DNA from: Devosia sp. YIM 151766
GTDB taxonomy: Bacteria; Pseudomonadota; Alphaproteobacteria; Rhizobiales; Devosiaceae
Reading direction: 5' to 3'
DNA: 64,000 bases
Assembly (NCBI RefSeq): GCF_030285925.1
Contig: NZ_CP127251.1
Span: 744,001-808,000 of the forward strand
Position numbers and translations under genes: made by a program. Under the pieces are notes generated by a model that was not told where the DNA came from, did no database searches, and saw only the letters and a list, made by a program, of their open reading frames with translations. Below are positions 27,311-35,551 of this stretch, piece after piece (position 1 is the stretch's first letter; every line of letters begins with the position of its first letter).

Positions 27311-27730
27311 ATGGAAGAGACGAGAGCATCCGGCCGCCGGCGGCCGCCGGATTGGGACGCCATTCGCGCCGAATATGAGGGCCGGCTGTTCCATCCCGCG
27401 CTGATCTGCGAGCGTCACGGCATCACCACGGCGCAATTGCGCTATCGCCGCGAGCAGGAAGACTGGATCAGCATGAAAGCCAGTCCACCCCGCAAGGCCG
27501 ACCTGGTGGCCCGCATGCTGCGGGTGTTGAACGCACAGATCAGAGAACTGGAAAGGGCAAAGGACATGCCGATCGACAAGAAGGCAAAAGTGCTGGCCGA
27601 AGAGGTCAGGACGCTCGACAAGCTGATCGAAATGGGCGCGGCCCAACGCAATGTCGAGCCGCCGACGCGCAAGGACATGACCGACCTGCGGGCCAAGCTG
27701 GTCAAGCGCCTTGAGCAATCCGCGCGCTAG
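27311..27730 (+). CDS. GTA small terminase-like protein (RcGTA g1 position)
   Basis: A 139-residue basic protein in the position of the RcGTA small terminase (g1). Residues ~13-45 (DWDAIRAEYEGRLFHPALI, then ITTAQLRYRREQEDW) look like a helix-turn-helix DNA-recognition domain. A helical oligomerisation region follows (MLRVLNAQIRELERAKDM). It would recognise or bind DNA for packaging by TerL. No strong ribosome site. It overlaps terL by 20 bases. Assignment rests on position, size and fold pattern. Confidence 0.72.
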   Translation: MEETRASGRRRPPDWDAIRAEYEGRLFHPALICERHGITTAQLRYRREQEDWISMKASPPRKADLVARMLRVLNAQIRELERAKDMPIDKKAKVLAEEVRTLDKLIEMGAAQRNVEPPTRKDMTDLRAKLVKRLEQSAR

Positions 27731-28967
27731 CCATGCCGCGCGCGTGGCGGCGATGGCAGGCCGTGATGTCGAGCGGGAATATTATTGCTGGCCCCGATGG
27801 GCGCGGCGCGAGCAGCGGCCGCCGCCGGGCGACTGGACCACCTGGCTGCTGATGGGCGGACGCGGCTCGGGCAAGACCAGGGCCGGCGCCGAATGGGTGC
27901 GCCGGCTGGCGCGCCGGGGCATAGCGCCGATCGCCCTGGTGGGCGAGACCATGACCGAGGCGGTCGAGATCATGGTGCGGGGCGAGAGCGGCATATTGGC
28001 GATCCATCCCGATGAGGAGCGTCCGATCCTGCGCGGCGGGAGCCGGCTGGTCTGGCCCAATGGGGTGGAGGCCACCATCATGACCGCCTCCGATCCCGAA
28101 CGGTTTCGCGGGCCGCAATTTGCCGCCGCCTGGTGCGACGAGATCGGCAAATGGCCGCATGCGGAGGAGGCCTGGGACATGCTGCAATTCGGCCTGCGGC
28201 TGGGCGAGCGCCCCCGGCAATTGGCGACCACCACGCCCCGGGCGACCAGGCTGATCCGGCGGCTGCTGGACGACGAGCATACCAGCGTGGTGCGGATGGC
28301 GACGCAGGACAATTGGAAATTCCTGGCGCCGACTTTTTTCGACGCCGTGGTGGCGCGCTATCGCGGCACGGTTTTGGGGCGGCAGGAGCTGGATGGCGAG
28401 CTGATCGAGGACCGTATCGACGCGCTCTGGCAGCGCAGCATGTTTCGCCCGGCCGAGGGCGGCGCCGAGGGACGGATCGTCGTGGCGGTGGACCCGCCGG
28501 TAACCGGCACGGCGCGCTCGGACGCCTGCGGCATCGTCGTCGCCGGCCAGCGGGGCGAGGGCGCCGTGGTGCTGGAGGATGCGACGCTCAAGGGCATCAT
28601 GCCCAGAATCTGGGCGGAGCGGGCGGTGGCTGCCTATCGGGCGCATGAGGCCGATTGCATCGTGGTGGAAGTGAACCAGGGCGGCGATCTGGTGCGGCAA
28701 TTGCTGGAACAGGTGGGCTCGAACGTGCCGGTGCGCGCGGTGCGGGCCAGCCGCGGCAAATGGGTGCGGGCCGAGCCGGTGGCGGCGCTTTATGCGCGAG
28801 GCCTGGTGCAGCACGTGCCGGGGCTGACGGCGCTGGAAGACGAACTCTGCGCCTTCGGTCCGGACGGCAAGGCCGAGGGCCATTCGCCGGACCGGGTGGA
28901 CGCGCTGGTCTGGGCATTGACGGAACTGGTGCTGAACGAGGTGAGGCCAAGGATCAGGGGCTTATAG
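27711..28967 (+). CDS. GTA terminase large subunit (g2)
   Basis: A 418-residue TerL packaging motor. The ATPase has Walker A MGGRGSGKTRAGAEWV and the C-terminal nuclease has the acidic residues in VAVDPPVTG and in SPDRVDALVWAL. It is the strong RcGTA g2 homologue, which fills heads with host DNA. The TTG at 27711 overlaps g1; an ATG at 27753 is the alternative and removes 14 residues. A repeat-containing 220-base gap follows before the portal gene. Confidence 0.88.
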   Translation: MSNPRASHAARVAAMAGRDVEREYYCWPRWARREQRPPPGDWTTWLLMGGRGSGKTRAGAEWVRRLARRGIAPIALVGETMTEAVEIMVRGESGILAIHPDEERPILRGGSRLVWPNGVEATIMTASDPERFRGPQFAAAWCDEIGKWPHAEEAWDMLQFGLRLGERPRQLATTTPRATRLIRRLLDDEHTSVVRMATQDNWKFLAPTFFDAVVARYRGTVLGRQELDGELIEDRIDALWQRSMFRPAEGGAEGRIVVAVDPPVTGTARSDACGIVVAGQRGEGAVVLEDATLKGIMPRIWAERAVAAYRAHEADCIVVEVNQGGDLVRQLLEQVGSNVPVRAVRASRGKWVRAEPVAALYARGLVQHVPGLTALEDELCAFGPDGKAEGHSPDRVDALVWALTELVLNEVRPRIRGL

Positions 28968-29020
28968 CCGGCCGCAGGCAAATTCGCATTGCGTTCCCCT
29001 CTTTCAAACGCCCGATAGAC

Positions 29021-29101
29021 TTCATGGTGAGCTCGATCCACGAGGTCGCGGCCACGGATTTGCCGACCTCGTCCTTCGACAAGCTCAGGATGAGGTCTAG
29101 G
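29021..29101. repeat. Intergenic palindromic repeat, copy 1
   Basis: An imperfect palindrome of two ~30-base half units around GAGGTCGCGGCCACGG. It is closely related to the element at 30409-30493. It lies between terL and the portal gene. Such elements occur in many alphaproteobacterial genomes as non-coding repeats. Confidence 0.85.
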
Positions 29102-29187
29102 AGAAAATTGTGTGCGCCCCACCCTGAATGGCTTCCCGCGAGGGGCGAGGGGAGGGCGGTGGTTGCTGCGATACAGGAACAAAGAAA

Positions 29188-30342
29188 ATGCCCAATTGGA
29201 TGAACCGCCTGTTCGGCGGGCGAACCGACGCGCCCGGCGAAACCAAAGCCTTTGCCGGGCAGGCCATGCTGACGCTGAGCCAGCTCGGGCCGGCGCAATG
29301 GAGCGGGCGGGGTTATGCCAGCCTGGTCAACCAGGGCTTCATGCGCAATCCGGTGGTCTATCGCTGCGTGCGGCTGATCGCCGAGACGGCGAACCGGGTG
29401 CCGCTGGTGGTGCAGGTGGACGGCAAGCCGGCCAGCGAGCATCCGCTGGCCCTGTTGCTGGAGCGGCCCAATGGGCGGCAATCGGGCCCCGAATTGCTGG
29501 AGGCGGTCTATGCCTATCTGCAAACGGCCGGCAATGCCTATCTGCAGGCGGGCATGGTCGACGGTGTGGTGCGTACGCTCTATTGCCTCAGGCCCGACCG
29601 GATGAGCGTCGTCGCCGGGCGCGACGGCTGGCCGATCGCCTATGATTACAAGGCCGGGGGCAAGGCGGTGCGGCTGTCGCAGGAGGCGCTGCCGGTGCCC
29701 GGCGTGCTGCATGTGGCGCTGTTTCACCCCATGGACGATCATTACGGCATGGGGCCGCTGGAAGCGGCGCAGACCAGCCTCGATATTCACAATGCCAGCG
29801 CGCAATGGAACAAGGCGCTGCTCGACAATGCGGCGCGGCCCAGCGGGGCCCTGGTCTATTCGGCCGGCAATGGCAGCCTGACCGAGGAACAGTTCAACCG
29901 GCTCAAGGATGAACTGGAGGAGCAGTTCTCCGGGGCCGGCAATGCCGGCAGGCCCATGGTGCTCGATGGCGGGCTGGACTGGAAGGCGCTGGCCATGAGC
30001 CCGCGCGACATGGATTTCATCGAGGCGCGGAACGCCGCGGCGCGCGACATCGCGCTGGCCTTCGGCGTGCCGCCCATGCTGCTCGGCATTCCCGGCGACA
30101 ATACCTATGCCAATATGGCCGAAGCCAACCGGACGCTGTGGCGCCAGACCCTGGTGCCGCTGGTGGTGCGGGTGGCGCAGGAATTGAGCCTGTGGCTGGA
30201 GCCGGCCTTTGCCGGCGCCGAGATCGTGCCGGATTTCGACAAGGTCGAGGCCCTGGCCGAGGACCGGGCGGCACTCTGGGAGCGGGTGGGCGCCGCCGAA
30301 TTTCTGAGCGACGCGGAGAAGCGGGCGATGGTGGGGCTTTAG
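29188..30342 (+). CDS. GTA portal protein (g3)
   Basis: A 384-residue HK97-type portal protein that forms the ring at the capsid vertex through which DNA enters and leaves. NPVVYRCVRLIAETANRVP and the late RDIALAFGVPPMLLGIPGDN are hallmark blocks. The ATG at 29188 is preceded by AGGAACAAAG; in-frame upstream sequence belongs to the repeat-bearing spacer. A stable hairpin follows its stop, then another palindromic repeat. Confidence 0.9.
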   Translation: MPNWMNRLFGGRTDAPGETKAFAGQAMLTLSQLGPAQWSGRGYASLVNQGFMRNPVVYRCVRLIAETANRVPLVVQVDGKPASEHPLALLLERPNGRQSGPELLEAVYAYLQTAGNAYLQAGMVDGVVRTLYCLRPDRMSVVAGRDGWPIAYDYKAGGKAVRLSQEALPVPGVLHVALFHPMDDHYGMGPLEAAQTSLDIHNASAQWNKALLDNAARPSGALVYSAGNGSLTEEQFNRLKDELEEQFSGAGNAGRPMVLDGGLDWKALAMSPRDMDFIEARNAAARDIALAFGVPPMLLGIPGDNTYANMAEANRTLWRQTLVPLVVRVAQELSLWLEPAFAGAEIVPDFDKVEALAEDRAALWERVGAAEFLSDAEKRAMVGL

Positions 30343-30367
30343 CCCCTTTGTCTGGGGGACAAAGGGG
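30343..30367 (+). terminator. Hairpin after portal gene
   Basis: A perfect 10-bp stem (CCCCTTTGTC at 30343-30352 with GACAAAGGGG at 30358-30367) and a 5-base loop. It begins at the base after the portal stop. There is no T run, so it is more likely an RNA-stabilising or partial terminator element than a full terminator. Confidence 0.55.
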
Positions 30368-30408
30368 CGCCGCGCACTTGGTCGGGCGCCCTACAATGTT
30401 CTCGTAGG

Positions 30409-30493
30409 CCTCATCCTGAGCTTGTCGAAGGACGAGGTCGCGGCCACCGAGCTGCCGACCTCGTGGTTCGACAGGCTCACCATGAGGTCTAGG
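30409..30493. repeat. Intergenic palindromic repeat, copy 2
   Basis: The second copy of the element at 29021-29101. The middle matches copy 1 in the same direction, while the two half-unit variants (GAAGGACGAGG and CCACGAGG types) occupy the opposite arms. It lies between the portal gene and the small membrane-protein gene. Confidence 0.85.
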
Positions 30494-30554
30494 GGGCGTC
30501 GGTGCATGACCATAACATCGCCGGCGGTGCGGGCCGGTGGTCGAGGAGAGAAAA

Positions 30555-30743
30555 ATGGACGACCTGACCAAAACCATCGTCGAGCGCGGGGACCTGGCGC
30601 ATCTGGCTTTGTTTCTCTGGGCCAGCGGTTCCAGCGCCTTGCTGGTGTGGAGCCTGCGGGAGATGGCGCGGGTGAATCGGCACTTCAACGATTTCGTGCA
30701 GGAGATCGCCTCGTTGAATCGACTGTTTCGCAGGGAGGACTAA
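30555..30743 (+). CDS. GTA small membrane protein (g3.5 position)
   Basis: A 62-residue protein with one hydrophobic helix (LAHLALFLWASGSSALLVWS) and a polar C-terminus. It is in the position of RcGTA g3.5, a small ORF of unclear role. GGAGAG is 6 bases before the ATG at 30555. Five bases separate it from a further small gene. Confidence 0.7.
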   Translation: MDDLTKTIVERGDLAHLALFLWASGSSALLVWSLREMARVNRHFNDFVQEIASLNRLFRRED

Positions 30744-30747
30744 ATCG

Positions 30748-30876
30748 ATGGCAAACAAGCAGAAACGGGAAAGTGCGCAGCAGACCTTCCGCCAGTTCGC
30801 CTGGAACCTGGCGGGGACGCTGGCCGACAAGCAGCGCGGGGCGCCGCCGCCCAAGACAGGCGGAGGCAAACGCTGA
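30748..30876 (+). CDS. 42-residue ORF between g3.5 and prohead protease
   Basis: A 42-residue very basic protein (MANKQKRESAQQTFRQ start, GGGKR end). It is supported by a strong GGGAGG ribosome site 11 bases upstream, placement four bases after g3.5, and a stop codon sharing one base with the ATG of the prohead protease. It has no homologue I recognise. Its existence as a translated gene is likely but not certain. Confidence 0.6.
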   Translation: MANKQKRESAQQTFRQFAWNLAGTLADKQRGAPPPKTGGGKR

Positions 30877-31355
30877 TGGCCGCCATCGCCATCGACGCCG
30901 AGGGCCGGTTCGCGGGTTATGCCAGCCTGTTCAACCGGCTCGATAGCGGCGGCGATATCGTCTTGCCGGGGGCGTTCGCCAAATCGCTGGCGCGCAAGCG
31001 CGGGCGCATCCGGCTGTTGTTCCAGCACGATCCCAAGGAGCCGGTGGGCCTCTGGGAGAGCCTGGCGGAAGATCGCCACGGCCTGTTCGTGACCGGAAGA
31101 CTGGTGCCCGGCGTGCCGCGGGCCGAGGCGCTGAAGCGGCTGATCGAGAGCCGGGCGCTCGACGGTCTTTCCATCGGCTTTCGCACGGTGAAGGCCAGCC
31201 GCGAGGCGGGGACGGGGTATCGGCGCCTGCACGAGATCGACCTCTATGAAATTTCCATCGTGACTTTCCCGATGATGGAGGAGGCGCGCATCGCCGCCTC
31301 CCTCTCGGCCGGCGCCGCCATCGCGGCCGCCACCAAGACCATCCGCAACCGATAG
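30876..31355 (+). CDS. GTA prohead protease (g4)
   Basis: A 159-residue HK97-family prohead protease that cleaves capsid precursors during head maturation. FAGYASLFNRLDSGGDIVLPG and LFQHDPKEPVG (His) are the family motifs, with the catalytic serine in LSIGF. The ATG shares a base with the stop of the 42-residue ORF. It is directly followed by the major capsid gene. Confidence 0.9.
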   Translation: MAAIAIDAEGRFAGYASLFNRLDSGGDIVLPGAFAKSLARKRGRIRLLFQHDPKEPVGLWESLAEDRHGLFVTGRLVPGVPRAEALKRLIESRALDGLSIGFRTVKASREAGTGYRRLHEIDLYEISIVTFPMMEEARIAASLSAGAAIAAATKTIRNR

Positions 31356-31367
31356 AAGGATACCGAC

Positions 31368-32588
31368 ATGGATCGGATTGACGACGGCCTCGAGACCAAG
31401 GCCGGCGCGGGCAGCGATATTGCCGCGCTTTTCGCGGAATTTTCCGGCGCCTTCGAGGAATTCAAGCGCACCAATGACCGGCGCCTGGGCGAGATCGAGA
31501 AACGCGGCAGCGCCGATGGTCTGCTGGAAGGCAAGCTGGACCGGCTGAACGCCGTGCTCGACGGACACAAGGCGGCCATGGACCGCGCCAGTGCCGAACG
31601 CCGGCGCCCGGTCATCGAGGGCAAGGGCGAGATCGCCGACGGCGAATACAAGGAGGCCTTTTCGGCCTATGTGAAGCGCGGCGAGGAAAAGGCGCTGCAG
31701 ATCGGCGTCAATGCCGATGGCGGCTATGTGGTGCCGGCCGAGGTCGAGGGCGAAATCACCCGGCTGATGACCCATATTTCGCCGATCCGCGCCATTGCCG
31801 GGGCGCGGCAGGTCTCCGGCGCGGTCTATAAGCGCCCGATCACGCTGAGCGGGCCGCAGACCGGCTGGGTGGGCGAGACGGCGAGCCGCCCGACCACCGA
31901 CAGCCAGGTGCTGACGGAACTGAGCTATCCCACCACCGAACTCTACGCCATGCCGGCGGCCACCACCGCCTTTCTCGACGATGCGGCGGTGGATGTGGGC
32001 CAGTGGATCGCCGACGAGGTCAATGCCGCCTTTGCGGCGCAGGAAACCACGGCTTTCGTCAACGGCGACGGCAACAACAAGCCCAGTGGCTTCCTCAACG
32101 CCGGCAAGGTGGCCGAGAGCGGCTGGGAATGGGGCAAGCTGGGCTATCTGGCCACCGGCAATGCCGCCGCCTTGCCGGCCAGCCATGGCGCCGATGTGCT
32201 CATCGATCTGGTCTATGCGCTGAAGGCCGGCTATCGGCAGAATGCCAGCTGGGTGATGAACCGCAAGACCCAAGGCGCGCTGCGCAAGCTCAAGGATGCC
32301 GAGGGCAATTATCTCTGGCAGCCGGCGGCGGCGGCGGATGGGCGCGCCAGCTTCATGGGCTTCCCGCTGGTCGAGGCCGAGGACATGCCCAATATCGCCG
32401 CGGACAGCTTTTCCATCGCCTTCGGCGATTTCCGCCGCGGCTATCTGATCGTCGACCGCCAGGGGGTGAGCGTGCTGCGCGACCCGTTCAGCGCCAAGCC
32501 CTATGTGCTGTTCTACACCACCAAGCGGGTGGGCGGCGGGGTGGCCGATTACGACGCGATCAAGCTGCTGAAATTCGGCACCTCGTAA
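31368..32588 (+). CDS. GTA major capsid protein (g5)
   Basis: A 406-residue HK97-fold capsid protein. The N-terminal ~110 residues are a helical delta/scaffold domain to be removed by the protease. The mature part begins near FSAYVKRGEEKALQIG and includes the typical TELYAMPAATTAFLDDAA and SFSIAFGDFRRGYLIVDR. A GAAGGA ribosome site is present. It is the most abundant expected product, and a strong hairpin follows. Confidence 0.93.
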   Translation: MDRIDDGLETKAGAGSDIAALFAEFSGAFEEFKRTNDRRLGEIEKRGSADGLLEGKLDRLNAVLDGHKAAMDRASAERRRPVIEGKGEIADGEYKEAFSAYVKRGEEKALQIGVNADGGYVVPAEVEGEITRLMTHISPIRAIAGARQVSGAVYKRPITLSGPQTGWVGETASRPTTDSQVLTELSYPTTELYAMPAATTAFLDDAAVDVGQWIADEVNAAFAAQETTAFVNGDGNNKPSGFLNAGKVAESGWEWGKLGYLATGNAAALPASHGADVLIDLVYALKAGYRQNASWVMNRKTQGALRKLKDAEGNYLWQPAAAADGRASFMGFPLVEAEDMPNIAADSFSIAFGDFRRGYLIVDRQGVSVLRDPFSAKPYVLFYTTKRVGGGVADYDAIKLLKFGTS

Positions 32589-32610
32589 GGCCGTGATCCT
32601 GGCCATCTGA

Positions 32611-32647
32611 AGCGAAAGCCCTGCGCTCCGGTGCTCGGGCTTTCGCT
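32611..32647 (+). terminator. Hairpin after capsid gene
   Basis: A perfect 11-bp stem (AGCGAAAGCCC at 32611-32621 with GGGCTTTCGCT at 32637-32647) with a 15-base loop. No T run follows, so it may be a partial terminator or RNA stabiliser that raises capsid expression above downstream genes. Confidence 0.6.
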
Positions 32648-32713
32648 CCATCTGCCTCAGGCTGACGGCCCTCCCTTTCGGCGCCGCGCCCAACACAAGA
32701 TCGGAACAAGAAC

Positions 32714-33280
32714 ATGACCTCTTTTCTCCTGGCGGGCCCCGCCGAGGAGCCGGTTTCGCTCGCCGAGGCCAAGGCGTTTCTCAAGGTGGATGGCAATGAC
32801 GAAGACGCGCTGATCGAGACGCTGATCGGGGCGGCGCGGCTGCATGTCGAAAGCGTCACCGGCAAGGCGCTGCTGGCGCAGAGCTGGCGCGTGGTGCTCG
32901 ACGACTGGCCGCCGGGCGGTGTGGTCAAACTGCCGATGTCGCCGCTGATCGCGGTGACCAATATTGCCGCCATCGACGACAATGGTGGCAGCCATGATAT
33001 CGATCTCGGCCAGTTCCGATCGGAACCGGACCGGCTGATCCTGCCGCGCGTGGTGGCCGGCATGCCGACAATGCAGCACCGGCAGGGGATCGAGATCGAT
33101 TACGATGCCGGCTATGGCAGCGAACCGGAAGATGTGCCGGCCGATCTGCGCCAGGCGCTGCTGGGTCTGGTGGCGCATTGGCACGAACATCGCGACGCGG
33201 TGATCGTGGCGGGCTCGGGGGCCATCGTGCCCTCGGGCTTCGAGCGCATGGTCGCTTCCTATAAGCGGGTGCGGCTATGA
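32714..33280 (+). CDS. GTA head-tail connector (g6)
   Basis: A 188-residue gp6/TIGR02215-type head-tail adaptor. The N-terminus EEPVSLAEAKAFLKVDGND and the middle VESVTGKALLAQSWRVVL are characteristic. In the RcGTA-type particle it forms the ring below the portal. It overlaps g7 by ATGA. The 125-base gap before it holds the capsid-terminal hairpin. Confidence 0.88.
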   Translation: MTSFLLAGPAEEPVSLAEAKAFLKVDGNDEDALIETLIGAARLHVESVTGKALLAQSWRVVLDDWPPGGVVKLPMSPLIAVTNIAAIDDNGGSHDIDLGQFRSEPDRLILPRVVAGMPTMQHRQGIEIDYDAGYGSEPEDVPADLRQALLGLVAHWHEHRDAVIVAGSGAIVPSGFERMVASYKRVRL

Positions 33281-33618
33281 GCGAGCGGCTGCCGGCCTTG
33301 GGCACCCTGACCGACAGGGTGGCGCTGAAGCGGCGCGAAAGCGTCGGCGATGGCGGGGGCGGGCATGAGCGGCTCTACCTGCCCGCCGGCAATCTCTGGG
33401 CGCGGGTGCGCAGCCTTTCCGGGCGGCAGGGCGTCAATGCCGACGGAAGGGCGGTGGCGATTTCGCACAGCGTGGTGCTGCGCTTCCGCAACGACATCGC
33501 GCCGGGCGACCGCATCGTCTATCGCGGGCGAAACCTGGATGTGGTGAGCACGGCCGATCTCAACGGGCGGCGGGCCTATCTCAGCTGCACTTGCAGCGAA
33601 ACCAGTTTCACGGGGTAG
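33277..33618 (+). CDS. GTA head-tail joining protein (g7)
   Basis: A 113-residue head-tail joining (phage_H_T_join) protein: LTDRVALKRRESVGDGGGG start, then LWARVRSLSGRQ and VLRFRNDIAPGDRIVYRGR. It is equivalent to RcGTA g7. The ATG overlaps the stop of g6 (ATGA), and the stop is three bases before g8. Confidence 0.85.
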   Translation: MSERLPALGTLTDRVALKRRESVGDGGGGHERLYLPAGNLWARVRSLSGRQGVNADGRAVAISHSVVLRFRNDIAPGDRIVYRGRNLDVVSTADLNGRRAYLSCTCSETSFTG

Positions 33619-33621
33619 GCC

Positions 33622-34014
33622 ATGCACCCGATTGCGGCTTTGCAGGCGGCGCTGGTGACGGCGCTGGAGAGCGATGCGGCGCTGGCGGCGCTGATCGGGG
33701 CAGGGGGCATATTCGACGCGCCGCCCCGCCAGCGCCAGGCGCCCTATGTGGTGATCGACCGGCACGATATGCGCCAGCGCGACGGCGACGAGACGCCGGG
33801 ACAGGAACACCGGCTCCTGCTGCATTGCTGGAGCGACCAGCCCAGCCGCAAGGCGGCGCTGGCGATTGCCGAGCGCGTGGTGGCTCTGGCGCTGGCGGTG
33901 GCGCCATCCGCTTTGGCCGTGACCCATGCCGGGCATGTGCGGACCGAGACGATGATCGACAAGGCGACCGGGCAGGCCCGGGCCGCGGTTCTGCTGCGGT
34001 TTTTGAGCGAGTGA
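33622..34014 (+). CDS. GTA tail completion protein (g8, DUF3168)
   Basis: A 130-residue DUF3168 protein (HPIAALQAALVTALESDAAL, then PYVVIDRHDMRQRDGD), equivalent to RcGTA g8 and related to tail terminators. The TM-like appearance of the Ala-rich parts is amphipathic helix, not membrane. A 48-base gap separates it from the tail tube gene. Confidence 0.85.
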   Translation: MHPIAALQAALVTALESDAALAALIGAGGIFDAPPRQRQAPYVVIDRHDMRQRDGDETPGQEHRLLLHCWSDQPSRKAALAIAERVVALALAVAPSALAVTHAGHVRTETMIDKATGQARAAVLLRFLSE

Positions 34015-34062
34015 CGGGCCCACGATGGGTCGTCGAGGCAATTGCGAATATGGGAGACACAT

Positions 34063-34476
34063 ATGGCAGCCCAGAGCGGCAAGGACATGCTTCTTAAACT
34101 CGACCAGACGGGATCGGGAAGCTTCGTGACGGTGGCGGGGCTGCGCACGCGCAGCCTCAATTTCAATGCGGCCAGCGTCGATACGACGGATCAGGAAAGC
34201 GCCGGGCGCTGGCGGGAATTGCTGGCCGGTGGCGGGGTGAAGCGGGCTTCGGTTGCCGGATCGGGCGTGTTCAAGGACCAGGCTTCGGACGCGGCGATCC
34301 GCGGGCTGTTCTTCGCCGGAACGATCCGGGAATGGCAATTGATCCTGCCGCATTTCGGCGTGGTGCAGGGACCGTTCCAGATCGTGGCGCTGGAATTTTC
34401 GGCCGACCATGCCGGGGAGGTGACCTTCGACCTGGCGCTGGAAAGCGCCGGGGAAGTGACGTTCACGGCGGTGTAG
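34063..34476 (+). CDS. GTA major tail protein (g9)
   Basis: A 137-residue TP901-1-like major tail tube protein: GKDMLLKLDQTGSGSFVTV start, then SLNFNAASVDTTDQES and the GVFKD and FRVVAL-like strands. The hexameric tube is stacked around the tape measure. The ATG at 34063 follows GGGAGA at good spacing. It is the last protein before the tail-assembly chaperones. Confidence 0.9.
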   Translation: MAAQSGKDMLLKLDQTGSGSFVTVAGLRTRSLNFNAASVDTTDQESAGRWRELLAGGGVKRASVAGSGVFKDQASDAAIRGLFFAGTIREWQLILPHFGVVQGPFQIVALEFSADHAGEVTFDLALESAGEVTFTAV

Positions 34477-34510
34477 TTTGAAGGCCCCCTTGCTCATAAA
34501 GAGGAACAGA

Positions 34511-34825
34511 ATGACCAATATCCATCGTGGGGAAATCGCCGCCGAGATCGGGGGCGAGGTACGGACATTGTGCCTGACGCTGGGGGCGCTGGCGGAGCTG
34601 GAAGCGCGGCTGGGGGCGGGGGATCTGGGCGGCCTGGCGGAGCGCTTTGCCGAAGGGCGGGTTTCGGCGCGCGACCTGACGGCGATCCTGGGAGCGGGGC
34701 TGCGGGGCGGCGGCAATGCGATCGGCGATGACGACCTGGCGCGGATGAGCGTCGAGGGCGGATTGCGCGGCGCGGCGGAAATCGCGGTGCGGCTGCTTAC
34801 GGCGACGTTTGGAGATGCGGCATGA
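34511..34825 (+). CDS. GTA tail assembly chaperone (g10)
   Basis: A 104-residue GTA_TAC/DUF3356 protein (IHRGEIAAEIGGEVRTLCLT, then LGALAELEARLG), equivalent to RcGTA g10. It has an AAGAGG ribosome site. The stop overlaps g10.1 by ATGA. By analogy with phage tail chaperones it binds the tape measure before tube polymerisation. Confidence 0.88.
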   Translation: MTNIHRGEIAAEIGGEVRTLCLTLGALAELEARLGAGDLGGLAERFAEGRVSARDLTAILGAGLRGGGNAIGDDDLARMSVEGGLRGAAEIAVRLLTATFGDAA

Positions 34826-35013
34826 ACGCCTTTCCCTGGAAGGAGGCCATGCGCTTCGGGCTGGGCGTGCTGCGCCTGCCGCCCGAGGCCTTCTGGAAGA
34901 TGACGCCGCGCGAACTGGCCTCGGCCTGGGGCGCGCTGCTGGGGGACCGGGCCGGGCCGCTGGACCGGAACGGGCTGCAAACATTGATGGAGCGCTTTCC
35001 CGATGGCCAATGA
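34822..35013 (+). CDS. GTA tail assembly chaperone partner (g10.1)
   Basis: A 63-residue DUF2376 (rcc01693-like) protein with the typical FPWKEAMRFGLGVLRLPPE and FWKMTPRELA. It is equivalent to RcGTA g10.1. In tailed phages the two chaperones are often produced by a frameshift; here they are separate genes with a 4-base overlap. It overlaps the tape-measure gene by 11 bases. Confidence 0.88.
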   Translation: MNAFPWKEAMRFGLGVLRLPPEAFWKMTPRELASAWGALLGDRAGPLDRNGLQTLMERFPDGQ

Positions 35014-35551
35014 TCTGTTCGGCGAGGAATTTCGCGATGAGCTGAGCGATGTATCGGTGGAATTGCGGCGCATCGGCGACCTGGCCGATGGCGTGGCCAG
35101 TTCGGTCAGCCGGGCGTTTCGTGGCGCGGTGCTGGATGGGAAATCCTTCCGCTCGGTGCTGAGCGATATTGCCTGTGCCTTTGCCGATATTGCCTTGAAA
35201 GCCGCATTCAAGCCGCTGGGTACACTGGTGGGCGGGCTGGTGGAAAATATCTTTGCCGCCACCAATCCGGCCCTGGGCGGGGTGACGCCCTTCGCCAAGG
35301 GCGGGGTGATCGCCAGCCCGAGCTATTTCCCGCTGGGACGGAGCATGGGGCTGGCCGGCGAGGCGGGACCGGAGGCGATCATGCCATTGCAGCGCGGATC
35401 GGATGGGCGGCTGGGCGTCGCCGGCGGCGGCGGGGCGGTGCAGGTGACGTTCAACGTGACGGCCAGCGATGCGCGCAGCTTCGCGGCGAGCGAGGCGGAG
35501 GTCAGCGCCATGCTGCTGCGCGCGGTGCGAAGGGGCACGCGGGGGAGCTGA
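35003..35551 (+). CDS. GTA tape measure protein (g11)
   Basis: A 182-residue short tape-measure protein. An N-terminal helical region (~1-60) is followed by a hydrophobic part around FADIALKAAFKPLGTLVGGL and the family motif FAKGGVIASPSYFPLG, with GLAGEAGPEAIMPL after it. Tape-measure length sets tail length, so such a short protein implies a short tail, as in RcGTA. The stop lies at the start of a repeat-rich spacer. Confidence 0.85.
   Translation: MANDLFGEEFRDELSDVSVELRRIGDLADGVASSVSRAFRGAVLDGKSFRSVLSDIACAFADIALKAAFKPLGTLVGGLVENIFAATNPALGGVTPFAKGGVIASPSYFPLGRSMGLAGEAGPEAIMPLQRGSDGRLGVAGGGGAVQVTFNVTASDARSFAASEAEVSAMLLRAVRRGTRGS

Noticed and set aside
30489..32696. A 735-residue minus-strand open frame across the GTA head genes.
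   Set aside because: It is antisense to the 42-residue ORF, protease and capsid genes and has no recognisable domain; high-GC shadow.
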